Source: Oscillospiraceae bacterium
Lineage (GTDB): Bacteria; Bacillota; Clostridia; Oscillospirales; Ruminococcaceae
Direction of reading: 5' to 3'
DNA: 64,000 nt
Assembly (NCBI GenBank): GCA_022793675.1
Contig: JAAWDH010000005.1
Coordinates: forward strand, 62,001 to 126,000
Part shown: positions 17,508 to 24,814 of the stretch, one piece after another
Layout: each line of letters starts with the position of its first letter
Numbering within the stretch: position 1 is the stretch's first letter
Made by a program: the position numbers and the translations under genes
Notes under the pieces: model-generated
The model's input: only the letters and a program-made list of their open reading frames with translations
Told to the model about the DNA's origin: nothing
Databases searched by the model: none

Positions 17508-18905
17508 TTAGTTAAACGCGGCAGACTGGAACTGGCCGTTCCGCCGGCTGTAGCCGGAAATCAGGTCGCCGTAAACCCCAGCGATGGCGTCCCAAGTGCG
17601 CGGCCCGACTACACCGTCCGGTGTCAGGTTGTTTTCGCTTTGGAAAATCCGCACAGCATTGCGGGTCTCGTCGCCGAAGTAACCGGTAACGGGGATGGCG
17701 GGGATGTTGGGGAATTCCCGGGCAATAGCGGCAAGATAGGTTTGCAGCACCGAAACGCTGTTCCCGCGGCTGCCGTGGGAGAGCTGGGTGCCGGGGTAGA
17801 GCATCGGCGCTTCCCCGCCCAAGTCGCCAGGCAGAGTTTCCAAAATCCCGCGGTAGCTGCGATAAAGCTGATCCCAGGTGTTCCGCCCAACGACGCCGTC
17901 TGGGCTGAGGCCGGCGTAACGCTGGAAGGCAATGACGGCCTGCTCGGTGCCGTCGCCGAAAATACCGTCGACATCCACCGCCGGCAGTTCCGGGATATAC
18001 CGCCCGACCATGGCCAGCCGGTACTGCAAAAGCCTTACCGGGCCGCCGCGCTCCCCTTTTTTCAGTACGTCGGGGAAAACCGTCCCCAGCTCCTCCAGCG
18101 AAATGTTCTCGGCGTTCAGCTCCGCCAGCCGCCGCACTGAATTGTAGATATAGACAATCCGGTACCAGGTCGCCTCCCCCACCACCCCGTCGGGCGTCAG
18201 GCTGAAGATCCGCTGGAAACGCTTGACAGCATCCTCGGTTTGCTTGCCGAATAAGCCGTCGACCGGGTTTATTTTGGGGATAGCGGGATAGTTGCGGGAA
18301 ATGCGGTTCAGCATCAGCTGCAGCTGCCGTACAGCTATGCCGTTTTCGCCGGCCCGCAGCGGATAACCTGGATAAGAACGGCTGCCGCCATACTGGATAG
18401 GCGCGTTGTAGACCATTTCCACGTCTTTGCCGTAATAGTATTGCAGAATCTGGAAAGGGGTCATCCCCTGCTCCGCCAGCCCAACCGTCCCCCACTGGGA
18501 AAGGCCGTCGCAGGTGACGGTGGTGCCGTTGCAGAACTGGGTAAAAAGCGGATTTATCGTGCCTTCCCGCCGCAGATAGTCGTTGAACAGCTCGTCGACC
18601 AGCTTGCTGATATTGCCGAAAATATCGCGGCCATGGACATACGCCTGGTCATACTGGGTGGAATTGGTAATATCAAAGTTATAGCCCCGGCTGCGGTACC
18701 ACTCGGTATAAACGCGGTTGAGGGCAAAGGTAACAATAGCGGTGATATTGGCCCGCAGGGAATTTTCCGGCCAAGTGGGATAGATTTCGCTGGACGCCAC
18801 GTTTTTGATGTAGTTGGGGAAAGTGACGGTGACATTGCGGGCGTTGCTGTTCGGCGTCCCTAGGTGGACGGTGATATATTGGGGAATGTAAGGAATTCCA
18901 GGCAT
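17508..18905 (-). CDS. SpoIID-like domain protein with three peptidoglycan-binding repeats
   Basis: 465-residue protein. The N-terminal ~175 residues look like a SpoIID/LytB domain: LRANITAIVTFALNRVYTEW (about residues 49-68) and LSQWGTVGLAEQGMTPFQIL (about 135-154), ending in YYYG. Three PG_binding_1 repeats follow, each ending in a TPDGVVG..TW motif (about residues 200-270, 290-360, 385-450). SpoIID is a lytic transglycosylase of engulfment, but this protein has no signal peptide, so it may act inside the forespore/mother cell or as a spore-layer protein. AGGAGG precedes the ATG. Whether the catalytic residues are retained cannot be confirmed here. Confidence 0.8.
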   Translation of the reverse strand: MPGIPYIPQYITVHLGTPNSNARNVTVTFPNYIKNVASSEIYPTWPENSLRANITAIVTFALNRVYTEWYRSRGYNFDITNSTQYDQAYVHGRDIFGNISKLVDELFNDYLRREGTINPLFTQFCNGTTVTCDGLSQWGTVGLAEQGMTPFQILQYYYGKDVEMVYNAPIQYGGSRSYPGYPLRAGENGIAVRQLQLMLNRISRNYPAIPKINPVDGLFGKQTEDAVKRFQRIFSLTPDGVVGEATWYRIVYIYNSVRRLAELNAENISLEELGTVFPDVLKKGERGGPVRLLQYRLAMVGRYIPELPAVDVDGIFGDGTEQAVIAFQRYAGLSPDGVVGRNTWDQLYRSYRGILETLPGDLGGEAPMLYPGTQLSHGSRGNSVSVLQTYLAAIAREFPNIPAIPVTGYFGDETRNAVRIFQSENNLTPDGVVGPRTWDAIAGVYGDLISGYSRRNGQFQSAAFN

Positions 18906-18930
18906 GGTGTTTCCCTCCTCCTACAGGTTC

Positions 18931-19635
18931 CTACAGGTCAGACGGTTCCCGCTCTACCACCACCCGTTCTTTGACGCTGCTTTCCCGTTCTGGGTATGGG
19001 ATCAGCTCGACTGGCTGGATGGAAGCGACGCCGGAAAAAATGGGGACGTTGCGGAATTCTGCTGTGTAAAAGCCGTCCTTATCCACCTGGATACGGTAGC
19101 TGGCGTATGGGTGGGCGTTCCCCGGCGACTCCGACAGGGCGGCTTCAGGAGCGGGCAGGCGGATCTCGGGGGTATTGCCGCTGATGTCGGTACGGCCCGC
19201 CCACTGCAAGGTGGGGCGGCCTGCCACTTCACGGGCCACCAGCACCAATGCGCCGGGGACCGGCAGCGCCTCCCTGGCGGTAGAAACCCGCACGGTCAGG
19301 GTGCCATAGGAGGTGTCGCGTTCCTCCCGGTCGCTGGCTGGCCCATGGTGGGTACAGTTTTCGCCGGAACCTTCCCCTTTAGGCGGCAAAATCACATCCG
19401 GCGTAGGGGGTACGGCGGGCGGCGTCTGCGGTACTGACGGCTCCGGCGCTGACGGCTCCGGCGCTGACGGTTCTGCCGCTGCAGGCGGCGGTGTTTCAGG
19501 AGGCGTCGTTTCGGGGGCGGCAGGCGGCGGCTCTGCTGCCGGCGTGCCGGCGGACGCGGGCTGCTGCCCAGCAAGCTTTGCATAGCGCATCATTTCCTGC
19601 TGATAGCGCTGTTTCATCTCTTCAAAAGATTCCAT
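18931..19635 (-). CDS. Proline-rich protein with carboxypeptidase-like regulatory domain
   Basis: 234-residue protein. A short charged helix (EEMKQRYQQEMMRYAKLAG) is followed by a long Pro/Ala/Glu-rich linker with SAPEP repeats (about residues 20-80). A beta-rich domain then carries a carboxypeptidase-regulatory (CarboxypepD_reg) flavour: GTLTVRVSTAREALPVPGA...YRIQVDKDGFYTAEF. No signal peptide. The start at 19635 has GGAG at good spacing; an ATG four codons upstream is possible. It is the first gene of the cluster with the two PG-binding proteins and is likely structural. The function is not known. Confidence 0.75.
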   Translation of the reverse strand: MESFEEMKQRYQQEMMRYAKLAGQQPASAGTPAAEPPPAAPETTPPETPPPAAAEPSAPEPSAPEPSVPQTPPAVPPTPDVILPPKGEGSGENCTHHGPASDREERDTSYGTLTVRVSTAREALPVPGALVLVAREVAGRPTLQWAGRTDISGNTPEIRLPAPEAALSESPGNAHPYASYRIQVDKDGFYTAEFRNVPIFSGVASIQPVELIPYPERESSVKERVVVEREPSDL

Positions 19636-19750
19636 AACCTGCTCCATCTCTCGGCGGCAGATTGTAGGATGCCTTGCGGCCGCCGGCGCAGGGCACTGCT
19701 ATATCAAAAATATGAGAGGATAAAACAGGATATGCGCCGCGCCGCCGAAA

Positions 19751-19850
19751 GGTTACGGGGGTACGAGGGGTACGGAGGAGTACGCGCTTTCTGAAGAAAG
19801 CTTAGCAAAGACTTTTTATCGCGGGGTACCCGCCGGCGCCCACAGGCAAT
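19751..19850 (+). repeat. Dispersed repeat copy B
   Basis: Forward copy: GGGGTACGGAGGAGTACGCG then CTTTCTGAAGAAAGCTTAG, CAAAGACTTTTTATCGCG. Its right end is degenerate (no clear TACTGCGTCGA). It occupies most of the gap upstream of the peptidoglycan-binding cluster. Confidence 0.8.
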
Positions 19851-19892
19851 CCTACGGCGCCGGGCAACTGGGCAAAGCTATTTTTTGACGCT

Positions 19893-19930
19893 GAAAAGCA
19901 CGCACTGCCTTTTTTGACAGTGCGTGCTTG
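19893..19930 (-). terminator. Terminator after the small ORF at 19934
   Basis: AAGCACGCACTG/CAGTGCGTGCTT perfect 12-bp stem with T-rich flank, immediately after the stop codon. Confidence 0.88.
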
Positions 19931-19933
19931 AAT

Positions 19934-20137
19934 TCAGAATAAACCGTGGGCATCCAAAACTTGGGCTTCTTTCCAGTATTGGGGGAATTTTTCCCGAACA
20001 AAGCGGCAGCCGGGGCTGTCAGGGTCATTCAGACTGGTCGTCAGGTAAACAACCGGATCTTTCAGGTTGGAGAACGGCGAGGCATAAGGTTTAAGCTCAA
20101 TCAAGCCGGCTTTTACGCTTCCATGAAAGTACTCCAT
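19934..20137 (-). CDS. Truncated/internally deleted hypothetical protein
   Basis: 67-residue reading frame. The start (MEYFHGS...LKPYASPFSNLKDPVVYLTTS) resembles the N-terminus of a longer Clostridia hypothetical family. The following FVREKFPQYW segment resembles what I would expect near that family's C-terminus. The middle appears to be missing, so this may be an in-frame deletion derivative. GGAGGAG precedes the ATG at 20137, so it could still be translated. It lies 13 nt after the gene at 20151 and ends at a strong terminator. The family comparison is from memory and uncertain. Confidence 0.55.
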   Translation of the reverse strand: MEYFHGSVKAGLIELKPYASPFSNLKDPVVYLTTSLNDPDSPGCRFVREKFPQYWKEAQVLDAHGLF

Positions 20138-20150
20138 CTGTTCTCCTCCG

Positions 20151-20534
20151 TTACATAACGTGGGCATTCAGATTTTTGACGGCAAACGCGCCTGACTCTG
20201 TATACAGGAAATCCATCTGCAAAGTCAAGTCGTTCAGTTCCCCGTCGGTTGTCAAGCCATAATCGGCATGGAACCCGCTCCCGTCGCGGTAAACGATGCA
20301 AAAAAGCTGATGATACTCGTATTGAGGGGAAAAGGTACAAGGTACCCCAAACCGATCCATATAAGACAGTTCGTTGATCTCCAGAAAGCCTTCGATCAGC
20401 CAGGTAAAATCAGCCAAAGACATATCTTCAAATTCGGCGTACTTTTCAAGGTCGGCATAACGTTTCTCAGCAATACAGTCTACGATTTTTTTGACAATAG
20501 GCTTGGCCAGCTGTTCCGCTTCGTGTTTGTCCAT
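20151..20534 (-). CDS. Hypothetical protein (DUF7668-like)
   Basis: 127-residue soluble protein. It begins with a helical EAEQLAKPIVKKIVDCIAE segment, followed by a Trp/Tyr-rich beta region (YHQLFCIVYRDGSGFHADYG) and a TEGELNDL-like turn. It resembles small uncharacterised proteins often found among immunity-type genes, but I cannot assign it with certainty. The start at 20534 follows GTGAGGAAAAGC. It is 8 nt after malQ, so it is co-transcribed with it. Confidence 0.6.
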   Translation of the reverse strand: MDKHEAEQLAKPIVKKIVDCIAEKRYADLEKYAEFEDMSLADFTWLIEGFLEINELSYMDRFGVPCTFSPQYEYHQLFCIVYRDGSGFHADYGLTTDGELNDLTLQMDFLYTESGAFAVKNLNAHVM

Positions 20535-20542
20535 GCTTTTCC

Positions 20543-22048
20543 TCACCTGGATGAGCGGCGGTAGACGCGGTTAGTTTCCAGCATCCAGTCGCAGTCCAGC
20601 TCGCGCAGGGCCTGTTCGGTGATACGGAAGGCCCAGTTGCCCTCGGCGACGCCGGGACGGTTCATCCGGGTATCGGTGCCATAGCCGCAGAGGTCTTGGA
20701 TGGGCAGCAGGGTGATCTGTGCTGGGCACTGCCACAAAGTGCGGATCATCGCATGGCAAACCTTGCTCTTATAGCCGCCCTCGCGCCAATCGCCGTCGAA
20801 GCTGCAATAGCGCAGGGCGTTATCCCGCTGCCAAGGCTCAGCGCCAAAAATCCAGCCCAACAGGGTGTCGTTGTCGTGGGTGCCGGTATAGGCCAGCGCG
20901 TTTTTGGGGATATTGTGGGGCAGATGGAGGTTATCGGCGTTGTCAATAAAACCGAACTGCAGCACCCGCATCCCCGGCAGGCCGGTTTCTTGAATCAGTT
21001 TGACGACGTCCTCGTCGATATCGCCTAGGTCCTCGGCGATAATCTGGGGGTGGTCAAAAGTTTTGAAAACCTTGCTGAAAAGGTCCATGCCTGGCCCTTT
21101 GACCCATTTGCCTTCTTTAGCCGTTTCAGCATCGGCGGGAATCGACCAGTAGGCGGAAAAAGCGCGGAAATGGTCGATGCGTACCATATCGTAAGTCTTC
21201 AGCGCCATGCCGATGCGCTTGAGCCACCAGTCGTAACCGGTCCTTTTCATCACGTCCCAGTTATAGATCGGGTTGCCCCAGAACTGGCCGTCAGCGGCAA
21301 AATAGTCGGGCGGGCAGCCGGCGCACTGGGCGGGATTGCCGTCCTTGTCAAGCTGGAACAGCTGCTGGTTGCTCCAAACGTCGGCGCTGCGCAGGGCAAG
21401 ATACATTGGCATATCGCCGATCATCTGGATCCCCAAATCGTTGATTTTCTTTTTGACAGCTTTCCACTGGGTGAAAAACTCGTATTGGACAAACTCATAA
21501 AACAGGATTTCTTCCGCCAGCGTCTCTTTGGCCTTTTTGATTGCCGCAGAATCGCGGAGCCGCAGCGGCGCTTCCCAATCGGGCCAGTCCAGCTGGTCAT
21601 GCTGGTCCTTCAGCGCCATATAAAGCGCAAAATCCGGCAGCCAGTAATTGTTTTCCTTGCAGAAGACGGCAACCTTTTCCCGCCCCTTGGCGTCAAGCCG
21701 GGAAAAGGCTTTGCGCAGCAGCGGCATACGGGTTTCGTTCAGCCACTGGAAATCAACGGCGTAAGGTTCATGGTAGCTGTTCTCCCGCAGCTCCTCTTCA
21801 GTAATCAGCCCATCCTCTTTCAGGGTAGGCAGGTCGATGAAAAAGGGATTCCCGGCAAAAGCCGAAAAGCTGGTATAAGGGGAATTGCAGCTGTCGGTCG
21901 TCGCAAAAGGCAGTGTCTGCCAATAGGAAAAGCCCATAGATTTGATAAGTTCGGCAAAGGCGACAGCCTCTTTGCCGAAGCTGCCGATGCCGCAGGGGCC
22001 AGGCAGCGAGGAAATGTGCATCAGCACGCCGCTGGAACGGTATTTCAT
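20543..22048 (-). CDS. malQ: 4-alpha-glucanotransferase (amylomaltase)
   Basis: 501-residue GH77 enzyme that transfers alpha-1,4-glucan segments in maltodextrin and glycogen metabolism. Visible family motifs are the nucleophile region VRIDHFRAF (about residues 287-295), the acid/base EDLGDI (about 335-340), and AYTGTHDNDT (about 388-397). Length is normal. The ATG at 22048 is chosen over a TTG three codons upstream because AGAAAGG gives it correct spacing. A consensus promoter lies 48 nt upstream. No other glycogen genes are near; the two small genes downstream are unrelated by sequence. Confidence 0.95.
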   Translation of the reverse strand: MKYRSSGVLMHISSLPGPCGIGSFGKEAVAFAELIKSMGFSYWQTLPFATTDSCNSPYTSFSAFAGNPFFIDLPTLKEDGLITEEELRENSYHEPYAVDFQWLNETRMPLLRKAFSRLDAKGREKVAVFCKENNYWLPDFALYMALKDQHDQLDWPDWEAPLRLRDSAAIKKAKETLAEEILFYEFVQYEFFTQWKAVKKKINDLGIQMIGDMPMYLALRSADVWSNQQLFQLDKDGNPAQCAGCPPDYFAADGQFWGNPIYNWDVMKRTGYDWWLKRIGMALKTYDMVRIDHFRAFSAYWSIPADAETAKEGKWVKGPGMDLFSKVFKTFDHPQIIAEDLGDIDEDVVKLIQETGLPGMRVLQFGFIDNADNLHLPHNIPKNALAYTGTHDNDTLLGWIFGAEPWQRDNALRYCSFDGDWREGGYKSKVCHAMIRTLWQCPAQITLLPIQDLCGYGTDTRMNRPGVAEGNWAFRITEQALRELDCDWMLETNRVYRRSSR

Positions 22049-22095
22049 GTCAATCAAGCCTTTCTGTCCCGCGCCGCCGCGGGTTCTTTTCTGTT

Positions 22096-22124
22096 ATTAT
22101 ACCAGAAAATGCAGAATAACGCAA
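22096..22124 (-). promoter_or_regulatory. Promoter of malQ
   Basis: Minus-strand TTGCGT, 17-nt spacer, TATAAT. Confidence 0.75.
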
Positions 22125-22138
22125 ATCAAATTTTCCGG

Positions 22139-22597
22139 TCAGCCCCGTTCGCTCTGTTCATAATGCGCCCGCATCTTTAAAAGCAGACGCCGAAGCTCCC
22201 TCTGTTCCTCCGGGGCCAAAGACTCGCAGAAAAGCTGTTCAAGGGCCTCTACCCGTTCATGTATCTGGCGGTTCAGCTGCTTGCCCTTTTCGGTAATAAA
22301 CACCCGCACCTGCCGCAGGTCCCCTGGGTCGGTTTCCCGCAGGACATAGCCCTCATCCTCCATCTTTTTCAGCGTGACGCTGACAGTAGGCGGCTTTAAG
22401 CGGCAGGAACGCACCAGGTCAAGCTGGGTTACGCCGTCGTTCCGGGCAAGATAGAACAGCATCTGCCGGTATCCATCGCGAATCCCAAGCTTTTCAGCCT
22501 CACGACGCATCCGATCATGGAAAAATTTGGAAGCATCGTTAATTAACATCCCGATGGGCGCCTGATCCATCGGATAGTGGTGTGGTTTATCTGCCAT
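22139..22597 (-). CDS. MarR-family transcriptional regulator
   Basis: 152-residue winged-helix regulator. The central wHTH reads TQLDLVRSCRLKPPTVSVTL (about residues 58-77), followed by the wing LRETDPGDLRQVRVFITEKG. Long N- and C-terminal helices mediate dimerisation. Length is typical. Its own promoter is close to consensus and is followed by an AT-rich inverted repeat containing TTAGCTAA, a likely autoregulatory operator. Targets and ligand are unknown; no obvious partner gene is divergently encoded. Confidence 0.9.
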   Translation of the reverse strand: MADKPHHYPMDQAPIGMLINDASKFFHDRMRREAEKLGIRDGYRQMLFYLARNDGVTQLDLVRSCRLKPPTVSVTLKKMEDEGYVLRETDPGDLRQVRVFITEKGKQLNRQIHERVEALEQLFCESLAPEEQRELRRLLLKMRAHYEQSERG

Positions 22598-22645
22598 AAA
22601 ACCTGGCCTCCCTTAATCTTACAGCGCAAATGAACCCCTGGGCAG

Positions 22646-22700
22646 TTAATATTTCGTTAGCTAATAAAGTAATTATAGCAGAAAACTCCTCCCCTGTCAA
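22646..22700 (-). promoter_or_regulatory. Promoter and probable operator of the MarR gene
   Basis: Minus-strand TTGACA, 17-nt spacer, TATAAT (22672-22700), then TTAGCTAACGAAATATTAACT-like sequence (22646-22666) just past the start site. It contains the palindrome TTAGCTAA, typical of MarR-type operators. Confidence 0.7.
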
Positions 22701-22730
22701 GTCAGCCGCCTGACTTGCGTAGGGCAACAG

Positions 22731-22836
22731 CGTTTAAAGCTACGAAAAGCACAACACTTTTTGAAAAAACCTAGCTTAACAGTACTAAGCTGCAAAAACT
22801 TTTTATCGTTAGGGTCCTCGTCGGCTTACTGCGTCA
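22731..22836 (+). repeat. Dispersed repeat copy C (divergent)
   Basis: Forward, degenerate copy: ACTTTTTGAAAAAACCTAG, then GCAAAAACTTTTTATCG and a right end of TTACTGCGTCAAATG. It fills most of the 320-nt space between the MarR promoter and the dCMP deaminase gene. Confidence 0.6.
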
Positions 22837-22917
22837 AATGCGCTGTCAGCCGCAACATAAACGTTAAAAATATCGTTTTCCGCCGGAGCCTTATCCGAAT
22901 TGTAAATAAAAAATCTT

Positions 22918-23406
22918 TTAGTAGCCGAACTGGCCGGCGATGGATTCGTCGCTGTCGATCCAGTCCTGCACCTGGATAACGCGGTAATGGTCGTGGTCGC
23001 CGCGGATGATTACTGTTTCGATGCCGGCGTTGATGATCAGACGGCGGCACATGGAGCAACAGTCGGCGTCCTTGACATAGCTTCCGCCCGGCACCTCCAC
23101 GCCAGTCAGAAACAGCGTACTGCCCAGCATCTGGTCGCGAGAAGCGCTGATAATCGCATTGGCTTCGGCGTGGACGCTGCGGCAAAGCTCGTAGCGCTCG
23201 CCCCGCGGGATCTTCAGCGCAGTGCGGACGCAGTAGCCCAAGTCGGTACAGTTTTTGCGGCCTCGCGGCGCGCCGGCATAGCCGGTCGAAATCACCTGGT
23301 CATTTTTAACAATGACCGCGCCATAATGCCGCCGGCAGCAGGTTCCGCGCTGAGACACCACCTGGGCTAAATCTAAATAATAATTCACTTTATCTCTTCG
23401 GGACAT
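22918..23406 (-). CDS. dCMP deaminase family protein (ComEB-like)
   Basis: 162-residue deoxycytidylate deaminase-type enzyme that converts dCMP to dUMP for dTMP synthesis. The zinc site is visible: SVHAEANAI (His and catalytic Glu, about residues 77-85) and CCSMCRRLI (about 114-122). An insertion with extra cysteines (QRGTCCRRHYG) near the N-terminus is typical of the group. AAAGGAGAG precedes the ATG. A strong promoter lies about 150 nt upstream and the intervening leader can fold extensively, suggesting RNA-level control. Confidence 0.9.
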   Translation of the reverse strand: MSRRDKVNYYLDLAQVVSQRGTCCRRHYGAVIVKNDQVISTGYAGAPRGRKNCTDLGYCVRTALKIPRGERYELCRSVHAEANAIISASRDQMLGSTLFLTGVEVPGGSYVKDADCCSMCRRLIINAGIETVIIRGDHDHYRVIQVQDWIDSDESIAGQFGY

Positions 23407-23409
23407 GGC

Positions 23410-23549
23410 GCTCTCTCCTTTACCACAACATAGAGCGACGCGTCAGGATCGCTGCTCTGATAGGCAGCGGGCATCGAAGGTTTTGGCTCGCCGCCAGAAG
23501 CTTTCACAGAGTCCCGCAGCTGCGCACTCCCTGCTTTTACTCTTCGATG
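23410..23549 (-). promoter_or_regulatory. Structured 5' leader of the dCMP deaminase gene, unassigned
   Basis: About 140-nt leader. CATCGAAG at its very 5' end (23542-23549) can pair perfectly with CTTCGATG (23472-23479), enclosing about 60 nt with internal hairpins. Two more hairpins follow before the ribosome site: GCTGC/GCAGC and AGAG..CGA/TCGCTCT. The layout is like a riboswitch or protein-binding leader, but no known family consensus fits, and there is no T-box antiterminator sequence. Confidence 0.5.
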
Positions 23550-23552
23550 GTT

Positions 23553-23581
23553 ATTATATCACACCAGCACTGTAAAGTCAA
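23553..23581 (-). promoter_or_regulatory. Promoter of the dCMP deaminase gene
   Basis: Minus-strand TTGACT, 17-nt spacer, TATAAT. Confidence 0.85.
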
Positions 23582-23685
23582 ATCCGACGAGGAAATTATT
23601 TCTTGGCAAGAGGGCTGGATTGTCTCAAAATAGATAAATTATACTTATGTATTTTTGTTAAAATGTAGATTTTGCCGAAATGCGC

Positions 23686-23714
23686 TTGACAACAGCGTAA
23701 AAAAGCGGCATAAT
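23686..23714 (+). promoter_or_regulatory. Promoter of the cytidylate-kinase-like gene
   Basis: TTGACA, 17-nt spacer, CATAAT; transcription should start near 23721. Confidence 0.8.
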
Positions 23715-23720
23715 ATAGGT

Positions 23721-23807
23721 AACAGGCAGGCTGTTAGGGCCAGTGCCTGCTCAGCAAAAAGCATAATCGGGTAACCCTTCGTCATCTGGGCTGCCTATAT
23801 AGGAGGG
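23721..23807 (+). promoter_or_regulatory. Structured 5' leader of the cytidylate-kinase-like gene, unassigned
   Basis: The predicted transcript begins with AGGCAG, which can pair with CTGCCT (23791-23796) beside the ribosome site. Inside are CAGGCA/TGCCTG and a GGG-TAA-CCC hairpin (23769-23777). CCCTTC (23775-23780) can alternatively pair with GGAGGG of the ribosome site (23802-23807), which would give an on/off switch. Some loops recall NiCo-type riboswitches, but I cannot assign a family. Confidence 0.5.
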
Positions 23808-23813
23808 AACATT

Positions 23814-24446
23814 ATGACCAATCATATCATCATTACCATCAGCAGGCAATATGGCAGTGGAGGGCGCCTGATCGGCGAAAAGCTAGCGGAAACGCTGGGG
23901 ATCCCTTTTTATGATAAAGAGCTGATTACGCTGGCCGCCGAACAGAGCGGCTTTAGCCGCGAGATTTTTGAGCGGATGGACGAACGGGCCTCCAGCAGCC
24001 TGCTTTACACTCTGTCGGTCAACCCTGGTATGGCGGGCGGCTTAACAGGCATTGCCGACCTGCCGCTTAACGATAAAGTCTTCCTGATCCAGAACAACGT
24101 CATCAAACAACTGGCCGACAAAGGCTCCTGCGTAATCGTTGGGCGCTGTGCCGACTATATCCTTAAAGAATACCCCAATCTGATTAAGGTTTTCATCTGT
24201 TCGGATATGACTGACCGGATTGAACGCATCACCAAAGTTTATGGCGTCAGTTTCACCAATGCGGAACGAGAAGTCCAAAAATATGACAAACGCCGTTCCA
24301 ATTACTACAGTTTCTATACACACACCAAACCTGGTATCGCCGCCAACTACGACCTCTGTCTCAACAGCGGCCAAATCGGCATTGACGCTTCGGTGGAAGT
24401 TATCAGGGCTTACGTTGAAGGCCGCCGTCGGGCTGCAAAAAAATAA
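23814..24446 (+). CDS. Cytidylate kinase-like family protein
   Basis: 210-residue P-loop protein of the Cytidylate_kin2 family (PF13189). The N-terminal nucleotide motif SRQYGSGGRLIGEKLA (about residues 9-24) replaces the classic GxxGxGKS. FYDKELI follows, then VIVGRCADYIL (about 103-113) and a Y-rich RRSNYYSFYT segment near residue 160. The family resembles CMP kinases, but its substrate is not established. It has a strong promoter, a structured leader, an AGGAGGG ribosome site and a strong terminator, so it is a single-gene unit divergent from the dCMP deaminase gene. Confidence 0.85.
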   Translation: MTNHIIITISRQYGSGGRLIGEKLAETLGIPFYDKELITLAAEQSGFSREIFERMDERASSSLLYTLSVNPGMAGGLTGIADLPLNDKVFLIQNNVIKQLADKGSCVIVGRCADYILKEYPNLIKVFICSDMTDRIERITKVYGVSFTNAEREVQKYDKRRSNYYSFYTHTKPGIAANYDLCLNSGQIGIDASVEVIRAYVEGRRRAAKK

Positions 24447-24478
24447 CCTCTTTATTTGACACACTTCTTTCTCCTTCT

Positions 24479-24520
24479 AAAGAGAGCCGAGGACGTTTTA
24501 GGCGTCTTCGGCTCTCTTTT
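24479..24520 (+). terminator. Terminator of the cytidylate-kinase-like gene
   Basis: AAAGAGAGCCGAGGACG/CGTCTTCGGCTCTCTTT 17-bp stem with a T-tract. Confidence 0.93.
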
Positions 24521-24545
24521 GGTTTTAAGCTAGTCAGCAGCAATT

Positions 24546-24640
24546 GCCGACGCAGTAATCGGCTAAGTTTGCGCCGACGCGCATCTTGGCGATTAAAAGT
24601 CTTTGCTAAGCTTTCTTCAGAAAGCGTCGTACCTTGCGCT
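24546..24640 (-). repeat. Dispersed repeat copy D
   Basis: Reverse copy with a near-consensus core: on the minus strand GTACGACG, CTTTCTGAAGAAAGCTTAG, CAAAGACTTTTAATCGCC, and right end TTACTGCGTCGGC. It lies in the 671-nt region between the kinase-like gene and glpK; the rest of that region holds two terminators and a pseudogene. Confidence 0.85.
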
Positions 24641-24768
24641 ATCAATGAAAATACGATATGATATTGGAAAGACGAATCAACCTCTGGAAACGGCAGGCTC
24701 TACCCTGCTTGAGATGATAATCCAGGTGACGATGACTGCCGGTGAAAGCTTGTTGGGATCGGAAAATC

Positions 24769-24804
24769 AAAGGTGTAAAGCAAATTCGCTTTACACCTTT
24801 TCTT
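24769..24804. terminator. Terminator downstream of the glpK operon
   Basis: AAAGGTGTAAAGC/GCTTTACACCTTT perfect 13-bp stem with A/T tracts on both sides, so active in either direction. It lies just past the VOC pseudogene. Confidence 0.9.
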
Positions 24805-24814
24805 TATGAATTAT

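Noticed and set aside
21050-22180. 376-residue open frame antisense to malQ
   Set aside because: Shadow of a high-GC third-position gene; no start signal and no recognisable protein.
23410-23549. T-box leader before the dCMP deaminase gene
   Set aside because: An AGTA-like element near the 5' end was suggestive, but there is no TGGNACCGCG antiterminator sequence and the gene is not an aminoacyl-tRNA or amino-acid gene.
23721-23807. Naming the kinase leader as a NiCo, fluoride or M-box riboswitch
   Set aside because: Partial likeness in single loops only; the full conserved patterns are not present, so the leader is left unassigned.
24603-24809. Possible small gene between repeat D and the terminator
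   Set aside because: No ribosome site, starts inside a repeat and ends inside a terminator hairpin; no recognisable product.
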